This document shows, in pieces, positions 1 through 9,766 of a stretch of 64,000 nt of DNA (its first letter is position 1; every line of letters begins with the position of its first letter). Under the pieces are notes generated by a model. That model was given only the letters and a program-made list of their open reading frames with translations. It did no database searches and was not told the DNA's origin. The stretch lies in assembly GCF_043290135.1 (NCBI RefSeq), contig NC_134707.1, positions 77,270,987 to 77,334,986 on the forward strand, given 5' to 3'. The position numbers and the translations under genes were made by a program. This DNA comes from Rhipicephalus microplus. Its lineage: Eukaryota > Arthropoda > Arachnida > Ixodida > Ixodidae.

Positions 1-78
1 CTGAAACGGCGTACAAGAGCGGGTTTCTATATGAATCCTATACGCTGATGGCCATGTGGTAACGACTTAGGTCATCTT

Positions 79-300
79 AGGGTGTGTTCCAATACTCACC
101 GTAGACGGCTAAATAGACAGCAAAATGGACGGCGGCCATATCAAGTCCCATTCCAATTCTCACGTAGCCGGCAAAGTAGACAGCTTCGAGAAGACCACAT
201 CGTAGACAAATACGATGCTAGCTAGTTTGCTGTTTAAACAAGATGGCGACTGAGCGGATCGCTCAGATCAACGTTTCTAGACTAGGTAAGTTGCAAAACT
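79..300 (+). repeat. Left arm of dispersed element, copy 1
   Basis: Begins GGGTGTGTTCCAATACTCAC and runs through several TAGACAG-type motifs to an ATG at 243. The same order of motifs, with scattered differences, recurs at 8777-8995. The matching right arm of this copy is split into 2640-2815 and 6475-6570, because other sequences have inserted between them. The outer ends are roughly inverted (GGGTGTGTTCC against GGCTGTGTTCG in reverse complement), as in a DNA transposon. I see no clear target duplication, so the class is uncertain. Confidence 0.55.
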
Positions 301-488
301 CCCCGCGTCAGACTACTCGTCACACGGCGCCGGGACAGCTTCCGGTTTGGTGGCGCTGGCGGCGCAACAATCTTCCGCTAGCAGACGAAAACGCGTGGTC
401 GTCGTGGCAAGACGCCGCGGCGGCCGTTCTGAAAGAGCATTGCCAACAATATAATATCGAGATTTGTTGTGCTGCTGCAGAAACCTAA
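243..488 (+). CDS. Short ORF whose start is shared by both copies of the dispersed element
   Basis: The ATG at 243 opens an 81-codon frame. Only the first 15 residues (MATERIAQINVSRLG) have support: copy 2 at 8940 opens with the related MAAQRIVRIALISRLG. A strong splice donor, CTAG|GTAAGTTG, follows residue 15 at about 285, so the conserved part may be a small 5' exon and the rest of the frame intron. I do not recognise the peptide. It may belong to the element's own transposon gene or be a captured promoter and first exon. Confidence 0.22.
   Translation: MATERIAQINVSRLGKLQNSPRQTTRHTAPGQLPVWWRWRRNNLPLADENAWSSWQDAAAAVLKEHCQQYNIEICCAAAET
258..300 (+). repeat. Inverted repeat arm (pairs with 2562-2605)
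   Basis: The segment ending CTAGACTAGGTAAGTTGCAAAACT recurs in reverse complement at 2562-2605, with a run of over 20 perfect bases across the splice-donor-like CTAGGTAAGTTG. The arms enclose about 2.26 kb that is absent from copy 2. The upstream coding-like part is also duplicated, more loosely, so this looks like an inverted duplication rather than simple transposon ends. Confidence 0.6.
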
Positions 489-876
489 TACTGCGTAATA
501 CTTAGTGGTGTAAGGCAAATACAGTATAATTATGGCTTTATAAACTGCCCACAATAAACGATGCTTGATATATATAGCATAACATACGAGTCTGTCGGTT
601 AGTTGCTAGTTGGTGTACGTTCGCAATAGATTTTTAGACGCGAAAAACCCAATTACAATGTCTGGCATCCTCTTTAGTGGCTGTGTTTTTCGGGCTTGAA
701 AATAAATTACAACTATGTGGCGCAATCTTGTGGCTTTTGTCTGGTTAAGTAGTGAGCTTTTTTTTCATGTCAGTCACATTCTTTAGCAACTTAGACCGTT
801 GGAAAGCTACGCGTGCGGCCATTTTCTTGAGCTTGTCTTCCCTCTGCTTCTTCTGGAGTTCCTTTAATAAAACCTG
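301..876. other. No gene recognised
   Basis: Holds the tail of the 243-488 frame and then AT-rich sequence with in-frame stops. I see no coding, RNA or repeat signature of its own. Confidence 0.4.
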
Positions 877-1140
877 TTAACACAGCTGCAGCCAAAGCTT
901 CGAGCAGAGACCGCACTTTGGGGTATCGGGGAGCACTTCGTAGTCATTACTCACGAGTCTGCCTGCAGACGCATTGGGACAACATGAACACACTTGCAGC
1001 TTTTCTATGTCCTCCAGAAGTTCTGCCCATTGGATGATGGTATCTGCTTTGCCAGGCGACTTGGCTAAGCGATAGTGACGGCTGCTAATGGTGACTATCA
1101 TGTCTTCTGCGACGACAACGCATTTCTCCACAAATAGCAC
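877..1140 (-). CDS. Unassigned ORF, possible second exon of the THAP gene upstream of it
   Basis: An 87-codon minus-strand frame with an unusual cysteine cluster (CSCC, then CGLC) near its end. A plausible acceptor (GTCGTCGCAG before AAGACATG, near 1108) and donor (GACTC|GTGAGTAAT, exon end 955) would give an exon of about 150 nt. It lies downstream of the THAP exon at 2325-2116 on the same strand, so it could be a later exon of that gene. I do not recognise the protein. Confidence 0.2.
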   Translation of the reverse strand: MLFVEKCVVVAEDMIVTISSRHYRLAKSPGKADTIIQWAELLEDIEKLQVCSCCPNASAGRLVSNDYEVLPDTPKCGLCSKLWLQLC

Positions 1141-1365
1141 TCCTTTTTTTCTTTGAGCCCTAGAAACACCACAAGACGTTTTGTCTCGCCATTCTCAACA
1201 ACGTTCCGCCAGCATGCAAAAAAAAAAAACGTTTTCTATGTCTTGAAGCGAAATGACGCCACTAGTTGACGGAATGTCGAGACTTATTTCACTGTCTTCA
1301 AGCTCAGTGCTCGGAGATAGTCTATTCGTTTTCGCCGATGATATTCTGGAAAATACCCCACTCCT

Positions 1366-2060
1366 ATCATTTCATTTCATTTCATTTATTTATACTGTTA
1401 GCCCAGAAGTGGGCCGTTACAGGGTGGAAGTACAAACAATTATTTGCAAAAAAGAAGTACCGTACAGGTCTCGAGATAATTTCTCGGTATTATTGTGACC
1501 AGCAACTCGAAGTTATACATAACATACATAAATGGAACACACATGCGATGCAATACATACGCGCAGAACAGCACATGACGCATTTGAGGCGGCACTTTTG
1601 CACCGCGCTGAAGATTTGAAAGACAACTACTGCAGAATCATGCAACCAACAAAAAGTACACGTAAAACACACGCAAAACACACGCAAAAAAACACACGCA
1701 AAAAAAACATATGTCACTGTTATTCGGAAAATAAACGTTTTAGATTCTGTTCAAATGATGTAAGCGAGGAACATCCAATTATAGACTCTGGCAGCATATT
1801 CCAATCTTCAATAGCACGTGGAAAGTAACTGAACTTAAAGCAATCGTTACGTGGGACTAGGGGTGGTATATACATATTATGGCGATGTCTGGAGTGTTCT
1901 TGTGTGTTGACCTGGAAGTAATCTGAATAGTTTAGTTTAAAATGATTATGAATTAACTGGAAGAGGAATTTCAGACGCTCAATCCTCGTATCGGGCAGCT
2001 TTCGCTTCTTTGTCGCGGGCCCCGCGAAGAAGGTAAGCGGGCAAATTCGGGAATATTCGT
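1366..2060 (-). mobile_element. 5'-truncated LINE, C-terminal end of ORF2 plus 3' UTR
   Basis: The minus-strand frame ending at 1720 finishes with a pattern typical of the C-terminus of CR1/Jockey-like reverse transcriptases: a run ending RNDCFKFSYFPRAIEDWNML, then a serine-rich end. Below it lies a low-complexity 3' UTR of ACACGCAAAA units, and then an (AAATG)n-type tail at about 1366-1390, which reads TCATTTCATTTC on the plus strand. No RT catalytic motif remains. It appears to have inserted into an intron of the THAP-domain gene. Confidence 0.6.
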
Positions 2061-2115
2061 GGAGCGCATCGTTCGATGAGGTCCCACTTTCTTCTTGCGA
2101 TTTGTACCTTCTTAC

Positions 2116-2325
2116 CATATGACGTGAGTGAAAGTCTTTAGGATGTCCTTCTCATGAAAGTGAATATCACACACAAGTGAAGTGCTGGGCAGTTTCTAAT
2201 CCGCACGAGGAATAGCGTAGTCCCATACCTCTCGCTGCTCTGGTACACGTGGGTACAAAACAAATGTCGTGGTGTCTCTCATTTCCTGTAGCTACTCTAC
2301 AGCCGAGAACGCAACATCCAGGCAT
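2116..2325 (-). pseudogene. THAP zinc-finger domain exon, frameshifted
   Basis: THAP domains are DNA-binding C2CH zinc fingers of P-element-type transposases and of host regulators. The ATG at 2325 opens MPGCCVLGCR, with the N-terminal C-x3-C expected of the fold. About 50 codons later a different frame reads CDIHFHEKDILK, with the C-x2-H and following aromatic residue expected at the end of the domain. The two halves are separated by a frame change at a TG run near 2168-2177, consistent with a 2-bp slip. The exon ends at a good donor, ATATG|GTAAGA, at 2116/2115. No transposase body was found downstream, where a LINE fragment intervenes. The shift makes it a probable pseudogene. Confidence 0.55.
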
Positions 2326-2561
2326 GATGAAAACACGCAACACATTAAAAGCAGAACAGGGCGCGCTGAAGCACAAAAACGTTCACACAGAAAGAAGCCT
2401 CCACAGATATCGACGCACTGCAACATGCACAGCGAAGGACGTTACGGGAGTGACACGAGCGAGCTAGGTGTTCTGTGAGCGAGCATCCAGTGAGTGAATC
2501 TGGATGCGACAGCAGCGCCACATTTGTCGCTGGCAGCGGCCGCGCCACGCAACATCGCTCA

Positions 2562-2605
2562 GTTTTGCAACTTACCTAGTCTAGGAACGTTGGCTCAGAT
2601 AGACG
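2562..2605 (-). repeat. Inverted repeat arm (pairs with 258-300)
   Basis: Reverse complement of the segment at 258-300, including the donor-like CTAGGTAAGTTG. Upstream of the match it diverges but keeps the same spacing. Confidence 0.6.
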
Positions 2606-2639
2606 AATTTCGCCGGAATGATCGTATGCACACAAGCAG

Positions 2640-2815
2640 ACGCTTCTCCAGAAGCTCATTGTGAGTAACGTTTAATTTTTTCAGATTTTAACACAAATAA
2701 AGCCACAAAATACAGCTGTAACATTTGTTTATTTTGGCTTTCTCTTCTCGACGCGAGGTGGCGCCTTGTCGCGTAAAAGTCGTCTAGACGTGTTCCCTTC
2801 ATTGGAATTGCCTAT
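2640..2815 (+). repeat. Right arm of dispersed element copy 1, first part
   Basis: Matches 8975-9130 of copy 2: a GTGAGTAAC donor-like motif, then CTTTCTCTTCTCGACG followed by a CGTGTTCC/CGCGTTCC motif. It is cut at about 2815 by the LINE and resumes at 6475. Confidence 0.55.
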
Positions 2816-2835
2816 CGATTCACTCTGCCCCAACT

Positions 2836-3563
2836 GATCTAACATATTTGGCATCGAAATTTTCTCCAGATATTATTGCACTACAAGAAACTTGGCTTTC
2901 AATGCATCAGTCTTTTCAATTAAATAGATTCAGATCTTTCCGTCTAGATTGTCCATCAAAAGATGGAGGTTTGGCATTTTTTTAATAATAATAGACTAAG
3001 TCTCAAAGCAAAAATTGCGCATAAGCTCATGTCACCCGACAGTGAAATTCTCGCCTTAGAAATAACCTTACCAGGCTGCATGCATTTTTTTGGTGGTGAA
3101 TGCATACTTTCCTAAAGATGTAAAAGATACTCGATGTTTAGACACTGCAGTGACTTCTAGTTATCAAAATAAAATTCTAATCGGCGATATCAATTCTCAT
3201 CATACGTGCTGGGGTTTCCGAACTGATCAATGCGGTAAGAGACTGTGGGAGTGGACAGCGGATAATAACTTGTGTTGTCTGAATTCCAGAACACCCACTT
3301 ACATTAGTGATAGGTCTCGTTCAGCCTTAGATTTAAGCTTTGTGAGTTCATCACTCACTAGTTTGTCGTGGAGTGTGTGTGATTGTGCAACTAACAGTGA
3401 TCATTTGCCTATATTATTCGAGATTGCTTGCCAAGTTATAATGTCAGGCTCTCAGACTTTAGTGTTTATTAATTACACCAAATTTAGCAAAGATTTAGAA
3501 TCTGCTTCAGCAACTCATTCTGAAGAGCAAGAAGATAACAAAGCCATGAGACTAGTGCACTGA
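2836..3563 (+). pseudogene. LINE endonuclease domain, frameshifted
   Basis: Endonuclease/exonuclease/phosphatase-fold domain that nicks target DNA for LINE integration. A first segment holds the catalytic-glutamate motif LQETWL (about 2882-2900). After a shift in the T-rich stretch near 2975-3090, a second frame (3090-3563) holds GDINSHHTCWG, the conserved GDxN element, and SDHLPILFE, the SDH catalytic end. The N-terminal motif is missing through truncation. Confidence 0.8.
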
Positions 3564-3581
3564 TCAAAAGAACATATAAAA

Positions 3582-5330
3582 ATGCGGAATTCATTGTGGA
3601 ATCCGCAAAGAGCACAACCCATAGTCCGTGGTGGAACTCGGACTGTGCCCGGGATTTCCGGCGAAGAAATGGCGGCTTGGAAAAAACCTATGTATAACCA
3701 GTGCCCCCAAAACTGGTCTGATTACAAGTATCACGCTGCAAGTTTTAAACGCACAGTCTCTTTAGCTAAAGAACAATATGATAGAAAACATTATGATCAC
3801 CTTTCAAAAGCTTGTAACAAAAAGGTGCTGTTCAGGTTCATGAAGTCACGTAAAATGATGCCATCTCCAAATAATATAGGGTTAGATTATGTTCTTGGAA
3901 GAAACAAAGAAATCCTTAGAAACCATGGCTAAAGGCCTGGAGTGTATATTTACATCAACGAACCCTTACGATCCACAAAAACCAGCGTTAACGATTGAAG
4001 TTGCTGAAGAGACAGAGGAAGAGTTAGCACAAGTGAAACAAGGTTTGCCCTCGTCCGCTCCTGGTCCGGATAGAATCACAACTGCTATGATAAAAATATT
4101 ATTCAAATTGGCTTCAGAACAGATTGCTCAATCTGGTGTTCACACGCAGATTTAGAAAGCCGCATTCAGCTTGCTCGCAAAAAAAGACAACATGCGGCAC
4201 TAGTGACATTGGATATAGCTAAGGCATACGATAGTGTGGAACATTCAGATTTATTAGACATATTAGAGAGCCACAATCTCCCAAAATATATATTGGCGTG
4301 GGTGGGGGAATTTTTGAGAGGAATAGAGTTCTATTGTTTTAAGGATGGTTGCGCATCGTCAAAGTGCAAACAAACACGCGGTGTCCCCCAATGCGCTGTA
4401 TTATCGCCAGTTCTATTTAACATCTTAATGAGCACTATACTGCATTGCCAGGACGTGAAGGTGTTTGTATATGCTGATGATATTGCATTTTTCACTGCAC
4501 ATAGTGGCATATATTCTTTATATCAAAAGCTACAGATATATGTCAATATGCTGGAGAGATGGCTAGATGCAGTTTGCATGACCTTAAATGTAAATAAGAG
4601 TGCAGTATTGATATTCCCGTTATTCGATCCCATCTCAATTTCAATATGTTATAAACAAGAGCCCATTCTGCAGGTGGAATCTCTTAAATATTTGGGAGTA
4701 ATTTACAATGCCAACCTAAACTGGACTCCCCACATAGAAAGCATGGCATCTAAAGCACAACGCGCCTTAGGAATTCTTCGTAGACTGAGCAGCCGCCAAT
4801 ATGGTCTACGCAGAAGCACAATGGTGATGATCTATAAAATGTATATGCGACCAATCCTAGAATTTGGGTGCGTATTGTTCTCAGGTGGCCCTGCTTATAA
4901 AATAAAGCCTCTGGTTATGCTGGAACGAGAAGCCTTGAGATTGTGTCTGGCACTTCCGAGGTTTGCAACAAACAATGTTTTGTATCAGGAAGCACGATTA
5001 CCTACATTGTCTTGCCGTTTTCGTATCCTAACGGTTCAGACGTTTCCGAAGTTTCATAGCTATGCGCCAAGACGATCTGAATATGATTTCATAAATGACC
5101 CAGACAGCTTTTTTCTTGCCCATTGGCCACGCTTTAGAACACCTCAAATTGCTTTTGTCCAGAAACAACTAGATAGGTTTAATGTAAAAATTCGAGATGA
5201 ACTTGCGGCGCAGGTTACAAATCAAATTCTTAAGATAAAATTTGATAAGATTTTTCCCTCTAAGCCCAAATTACAATCCTATAGGGTCTTAAATAGCCGA
5301 CTGCAGGATTATCTTGCACACGCAGAAATG
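3582..5330 (+). pseudogene. LINE reverse transcriptase domain, frameshifted
   Basis: The linker and RT start are spread over frames at 3582-3932 and 3889-4155; the latter holds the SAPGPD motif. The RT core runs in a long frame from 4203: motif A TLDIAKAYDSVEHSDLL with the catalytic Asp, the RGVPQ-type motif B (near 4380), and the catalytic box YADDIAFF (near 4472), followed by a thumb with YLGVIYNANL. The frame break near 4155-4203 removes part of the finger domain. Key acidic residues are intact, but the protein is not continuous. Confidence 0.85.
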
Positions 5331-6192
5331 AATAATATTATAGCCACAGATGCTTCAGTAATGGATGAAAAGACAGGTGTAGGTATATACTCCCATTCGC
5401 TTGACTGGACTTTTTCATTAAGATTACCGGATTTCACCCCAGTTTTTGAAGCTGAGCTGTTCGCAATAATTCTGTCAAAGGTAGCTTGCTGTTCGCAAGC
5501 TACCTTTGAATGCCGCTAATGCGATCATAATCACGGATTCCCTGTCAGTATGTACGTCAATTACGGCGTCAACAAATTCGATGGCCTTAAAGACGCTCCT
5601 TATGCTAGTTCCTCCTCAGCTGCAGCTACTGAGATTAGTATGGGTACCCGGTCATTGCGGCTTAGAAGTAAATGAAATCGCCGACTCTCTAGCACGAGCA
5701 GCATTGGAAGGGCCAGTACTATCAGTCCTACCCGAAGTGGCCACTATAACTGCGACAAGATACAGAAAGCTTGCGCTTAGTGCAGACGCTATGGAAGCAA
5801 TATTTTAAACACCAGAATTTACTCACTTAAGATTTCCATGGAAAATTCATTGGTGTCCTACAAGACAGTTGGAAACCATAATAACCAGATTTCGATGTCG
5901 TGTCCCCCCGTTAAATTTCTATTTACATAGGGCTGGTCTGGCAATATCACCACTATGCAACTTTTGTTCAGAATTGGAAACAATAGAGCACTATTTTTTA
6001 TCATGTCGCCGATACAAATTGCTCAGGAAAACATTCTTAGTACTCCCATTTGCTAGCCTTGGGCTAAATTTCACTATTGAAAACATACTTTCCTTCGGTG
6101 CTTACGATCTGGGTTTCAGCCACGAGAACGTTTTCTATGCAGTTTGCAAGTACCTTAATGAAAGTAAAAGAATTAAGCTTTTAATTGCGTGA
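5331..6192 (+). pseudogene. LINE RNase H domain and C-terminal cysteine cluster
   Basis: RNase H removes RNA from the RNA/DNA hybrid. Visible residues are TDAS (about 5346), EAELFA (about 5450), ITDSLSVC (about 5528) and, near the end, WVPGHCGLEVNEIADSLA, which gives the full acidic set. The frame is broken at 5506-5519, exactly at a perfect hairpin (5476-5508). The last frame, 5869-6192, carries a C-x2-C...H-x4-C pattern (CNFC...EHYFLSC) common at the end of I-clade ORF2. Confidence 0.8.
5476..5508. repeat. Perfect 14-bp inverted repeat with 5-nt loop
   Basis: The arms CAAAGGTAGCTTGC and GCAAGCTACCTTTG flank TGTTC. It sits at the frame break in the LINE RNase H domain and looks like a local fold-back duplication. 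Confidence 0.85.
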
Positions 6193-6474
6193 TTATTATT
6201 CGTGCGAAAAAAATTCCAACGAACACAAGAGCATTGTTTAACCATACTGATTCTTATTCAAGATAATGTATAATTGTCTTATCTGAACGAGTGACAAACA
6301 ACTATTGCACTCCTCTCATTCTGCCTAGGGTGTCATTTCTTTTTTCTTTCTTTTTTCTGGTGGGTGGTTTCGATTTGAAAAAATCTTTTCGAATTAAGTC
6401 ATCGATTCTTGGCCGATCCCCCTGAGTGGGTATGAGTCATGGCATTGGAATCATCATCATCATCATCATCATCA

Positions 6475-6570
6475 TCAATTTACGGACAGCATGGGCTGGG
6501 TGCTGTCTTCTAAGCAGTCTGCGTAGACTGTCTACATGCTGTCTAAGAATTCGAACACAGCCATGGGCAT
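6475..6570 (+). repeat. Right arm of dispersed element copy 1, second part
   Basis: Resumes after the LINE tail with ACGGACAGCATGGGCTGGGTGCTGTCTTCTAAGC and ends CGAACACAGCC. It matches copy 2 at 9134-9214 with a few differences. Confidence 0.6.
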
Positions 6571-7954
6571 TGCCTCAATATTGCTTATGCGTTTCCTTCT
6601 CCCCTTCTATTTGGAACATCTCATGGTTTTGCCTTTTATTTCCCCACTACACTGCCGCTGCTACGGGTGGTTCCTGCGGCAGTTTTAGACCCAGCTTTCG
6701 CTTCGGTGGTAGAGGCCACGTGTTACCCTTACACAGGTTATACGCACCCTAGTTCGATTAACGCTTTCATGAGCCTTGTCAAAAGAAAAAAACTTTCCCG
6801 TTCTTAAAACCACCTGACACAATCGACACGGCAGCTTCCTATAATATTTATTAGAGAGAGCTCTTGCGCAGCGACTTTTCAGCCACCGTTGTACGGATGC
6901 GTAGTAAGCCTATTTACCTATGGTTCGTGCTTGCGGCTTCAAACATGCTTGTGGCTTCTGTTAATGTTGTGTTCTGTCTTTTTTTTTTCAGGTGAAGTAA
7001 CAGATCGTTGCGAACCTGGTGAGCTGATTTGAATTGTTAAGACTGAAATGATCAAAGTATTGAAGTGGAACTGCTGAGCTTTTTGCCGAACTTCATCGTG
7101 CGACAAAGCCGATGCAGGCCAGTCTGAACCGAAAGAGTGAGCACTGCGCAAATCTACGTATTTCACGCCATCCCCGTGCTGGCTGAAGCGTCTCACGTTG
7201 CAAACCCTACAGGCACTATTGCCGCATTTCAGTCTCGTGTATTCTTAACAAACACTGTGCGTTCGACAAGCTCCTTAAAAGGGCTCTGGCTGATGCGCCA
7301 AAGCCGCTGTGCCGTAGCGATTGCGTCTGGTTCCGTAAAACTTTGCCACCGAGAAGTGGAGGTGGCAAACATTGTACAACGTACGACGTCAAGTCCCGTC
7401 ATCGCCACAGTCTTTTAACACGTTCCTCTCTCACGGGCTCGCTGTGAGTGCTTGGCACGGCAGAATTTCGCACGCTCCAAATTGCACAGAGAAAGTCACT
7501 GAGCAAACAATTACAACGATGAATAGTAGTAATCAAAGGAATGCAGGGAACATGATGCTCTCTTTCTATCAAAACTAGTTCTCCGTCGTAATATTCTTCG
7601 AGATTCAAGTGGAACAGTGGACCCGTTCGCCTACAGCAGAGGATCAAGGCTGAAAGAGCCATGGCACAACATTGACCGAGCTCCCCTACTATACCGATAC
7701 AAGTCCTCGCTTGGATTTGGATTCCATTGAATACTCCCGGCGTTTTGTCGAAATATTTTTCGCTACTTTTTAAGGGCCGCACCACATATTCACCTATAGT
7801 TCGCCAGTTATTTCGCTTGCACGCCGTAGCACTACTCACGTCATCAGGGTAGAGACAATGTCCAAGTGAGTCATCTCAAGCCGTTCTCTGATCATGCTAT
7901 ACTGACGGCACTTTAAAGCAAGCGGATGGCGTGCTTTATGTGTGGGTGGCCAAT
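6571..7954. other. Intergenic, with a diverged repeat
   Basis: No convincing exon. 6905-7120 resembles the interior of the 22147-22540 element: TTCGTGCTTGCG, then CTTGTGGCTTC, then a GCTGATTTGAATTGTTAAGACTGAAA-type stretch, in the same order. The similarity is moderate and was judged by eye. Confidence 0.3.
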
Positions 7955-7966
7955 GTTACGAACAAT

Positions 7967-8121
7967 CATCATCATCATCAGCAGTAGCAGCAGCAGCCTG
8001 ACTACGTCCACTGCAGGACAAAGGCCTCTCCCAGTTGATGTATGCATGTGGGAGGTAGTGGCCGGATACTGCACCAGGATGGCCAATCCTTCTCTGGGGA
8101 GAAAGTGCGTTACTCACCGAA
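7967..8121 (-). mobile_element. Short LINE 3'-end fragment (RTE-like) with target duplication
   Basis: Starts with ATCATCATCATCA on the plus strand, then CTACGTCCACTGCAGGACAAAGGCCTCTCCC. From memory this resembles a 3' terminal motif of arthropod RTE-type LINEs; here it lies in minus orientation. The flanks GTTACGAACAAT (7955-7966) and GTAACGAACAAT (8122-8133) match at 11 of 12 bases and look like a target-site duplication. No coding capacity. Confidence 0.6.
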
Positions 8122-8133
8122 GTAACGAACAAT

Positions 8134-8776
8134 ACAAGGTCGCAAAGTAGCTACTAAAGAACAATCACAGCGTTAATTGTAGACACGCCATCCTAGCTTT
8201 CAAGGATCTTCAGTGCTTGACACCCGCAGTTTCAGTACGCGCTTCCTTGCATTCTGGTGTGGTTCTTCGGCGTGTGTACGTCCATAAACCACGTACCAAC
8301 TTGGTGGCCAGGATGGAAATATTCATTGGCAGCAAGCGATTTTTTAAGGCAGGGTCCAAGTGAGGGCGCTCACGTTTAACTTGACCGTCCACGAGTGGGC
8401 CTAGCCAGGGTCGTCCAATTAACTCGTGCCTATTGTCGACATAATAAAGTTGTTTCGTTCATTCATGCACTCACTCACTGAAGTCTGTTAGCTAGGTCAT
8501 TCAAGGATTACATGCATACTACAGATTCTTCAAACCTCCTTTGTATTAGCAATGGTGGTCAGCACTTAAAAATATTTACAAAGCTCTAGTAGCGGAATTA
8601 GCAACGCAATGCATTGCCAGTGAGTAGTTCAGCAACACCAGGCATGAGCAGAATCCCGCTTAACCAAGCAATCCCGCTTAACCGAGCAAGTATGGTGTAC
8701 ATGTGGCATATATCACTGGCGTTAGCTTACGTTTATGGTCGTTCACATTAACTGAATGTTATGTATAATGCATGCA
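8134..8776. other. Intergenic, nothing recognised
   Basis: The only structure seen is a short tandem duplication of about 18 bp (AATCCCGCTTAACC units) near 8650-8690. Confidence 0.3.
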
Positions 8777-9216
8777 TGGGTGTGTTCCAATACTCACAGT
8801 AGACGGCTAAATTGACAACTAAGTGGACGGCGCCCATTTTGAGCGTTCTTCCACTTCTCCTGTAGCTGGCAAAATAGACAGAATGGAGAAGACAGCATCG
8901 TAGACGAAAATGGGGCGGGTGACTTTGCTGTCTAAACAAGATGGCAGCTCAGCGAATTGTTCGAATAGCTTTGATTTCGAGGCTCGGTGTGAGTAACATC
9001 AGTTTTTTTTCCATATTTGAAGACGAAATAGGGTAAGAGAATATGAGTTAGTCTTGTTTATCTCAGCTTTCTCTTCTCGACGTGAAGTGGCGTGTCGTCG
9101 CCTGTAGATGCCATTCAGACGCGTTCCATTTCGGGGACAACATGGGCTCGATGCTGTCTTCTAAGCTGTCAGCGTAGACTGTCTGCGATAGTGTCTACAA
9201 TCGAAACACAGCCCAT
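8777..9216 (+). repeat. Dispersed element copy 2, compact 440-bp form
   Basis: Starts ATGGGTGTGTTCC and ends GAAACACAGCCCAT, an imperfect inverted pair. It contains the same left and right arms as the split copy at 79-6570 but none of the inserted material. It therefore shows the uninterrupted form, or a MITE-like deletion derivative. It ends about 160 bp beyond the stop codon of the SIAH gene. Confidence 0.55.
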
Positions 9217-9374
9217 ATGTGAATATATACGTACACGTGCACATATACCTAACATAATTTACATACAGGGAGTCCAATGTAAAGGCGTGACCACACGCGG
9301 GGTGCACAAATCTACTAAAGCGAGTATTTTACCTTTGTTCGAATTATTTTACGCTCAGCATGGTGCCGGCTACA

Positions 9375-9766
9375 TTACACAAATTTATCACCGCACAAGG
9401 TGGTATGGCTGATGGAAATGTCCATGATGAGATCGGTGCCATTGCAGAGAAACCGCGCCGTGCTTAAGTCGAATAAAAGGCAGTCTCGGCTCTCAACGCA
9501 CTCGGCCAATGAATAAATGCCCTGCGTCCTCGCCTCCCAGGTGAGCCGGTGTTGGGGTCCGGAAAGCTGGAGCCGGTAGGCGAAATTTCGTGCTTCCTGG
9601 CTATACCCCACGAGAGAAACAAGGGCGATGAACTGCTTGCAAGAGGAATTGTTGCTGCTTGTTTTCAGGACAACGACAAAGTCCCGACCTAAGCAAGTCT
9701 GAAGAGCAAGCCAGGAAAAAGCCTCTTCGCGGTCAAAACGCGCTGCCGTGATTGCGATGTTTTCGC
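9375..9766 (-). CDS. SIAH1: SIAH exon 4: SINA substrate-binding domain and stop
   Basis: Acceptor TTTCTCACGCAG|GCGAAAAC. It encodes ENIAITAARFDREEAFSWLA, CLGRDFVVVLK, FAYRLQLSGPQHRLTWEA and CLLFDLSTARFLCNGTDLI, in the order of the SIAH C-terminal beta-sandwich, and stops at 9375. Confidence 0.9.

Larger units (their letters stand above)
2816..6474 (+). mobile_element. I-clade LINE, 5'-truncated, decayed
   Basis: A non-LTR retrotransposon inserted in the dispersed element copy 1. The order is apurinic-type endonuclease, reverse transcriptase, RNase H, then a C-terminal cysteine cluster, ending in ATCATCATC repeats at 6452-6474. An RNase H domain after RT, together with the (ATC)n end, points to the I clade. 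The 5' end falls inside the endonuclease, so ORF1 is missing. The uninterrupted target is visible in copy 2 near 9120-9140. Several frameshifts and stops mean it is dead. Confidence 0.85.

Noticed and set aside
1532..1828. Plus-strand ORF with KNTRKK repeats
   Set aside because: Antisense to the LINE 3' UTR with its ACACGCAAAA units.
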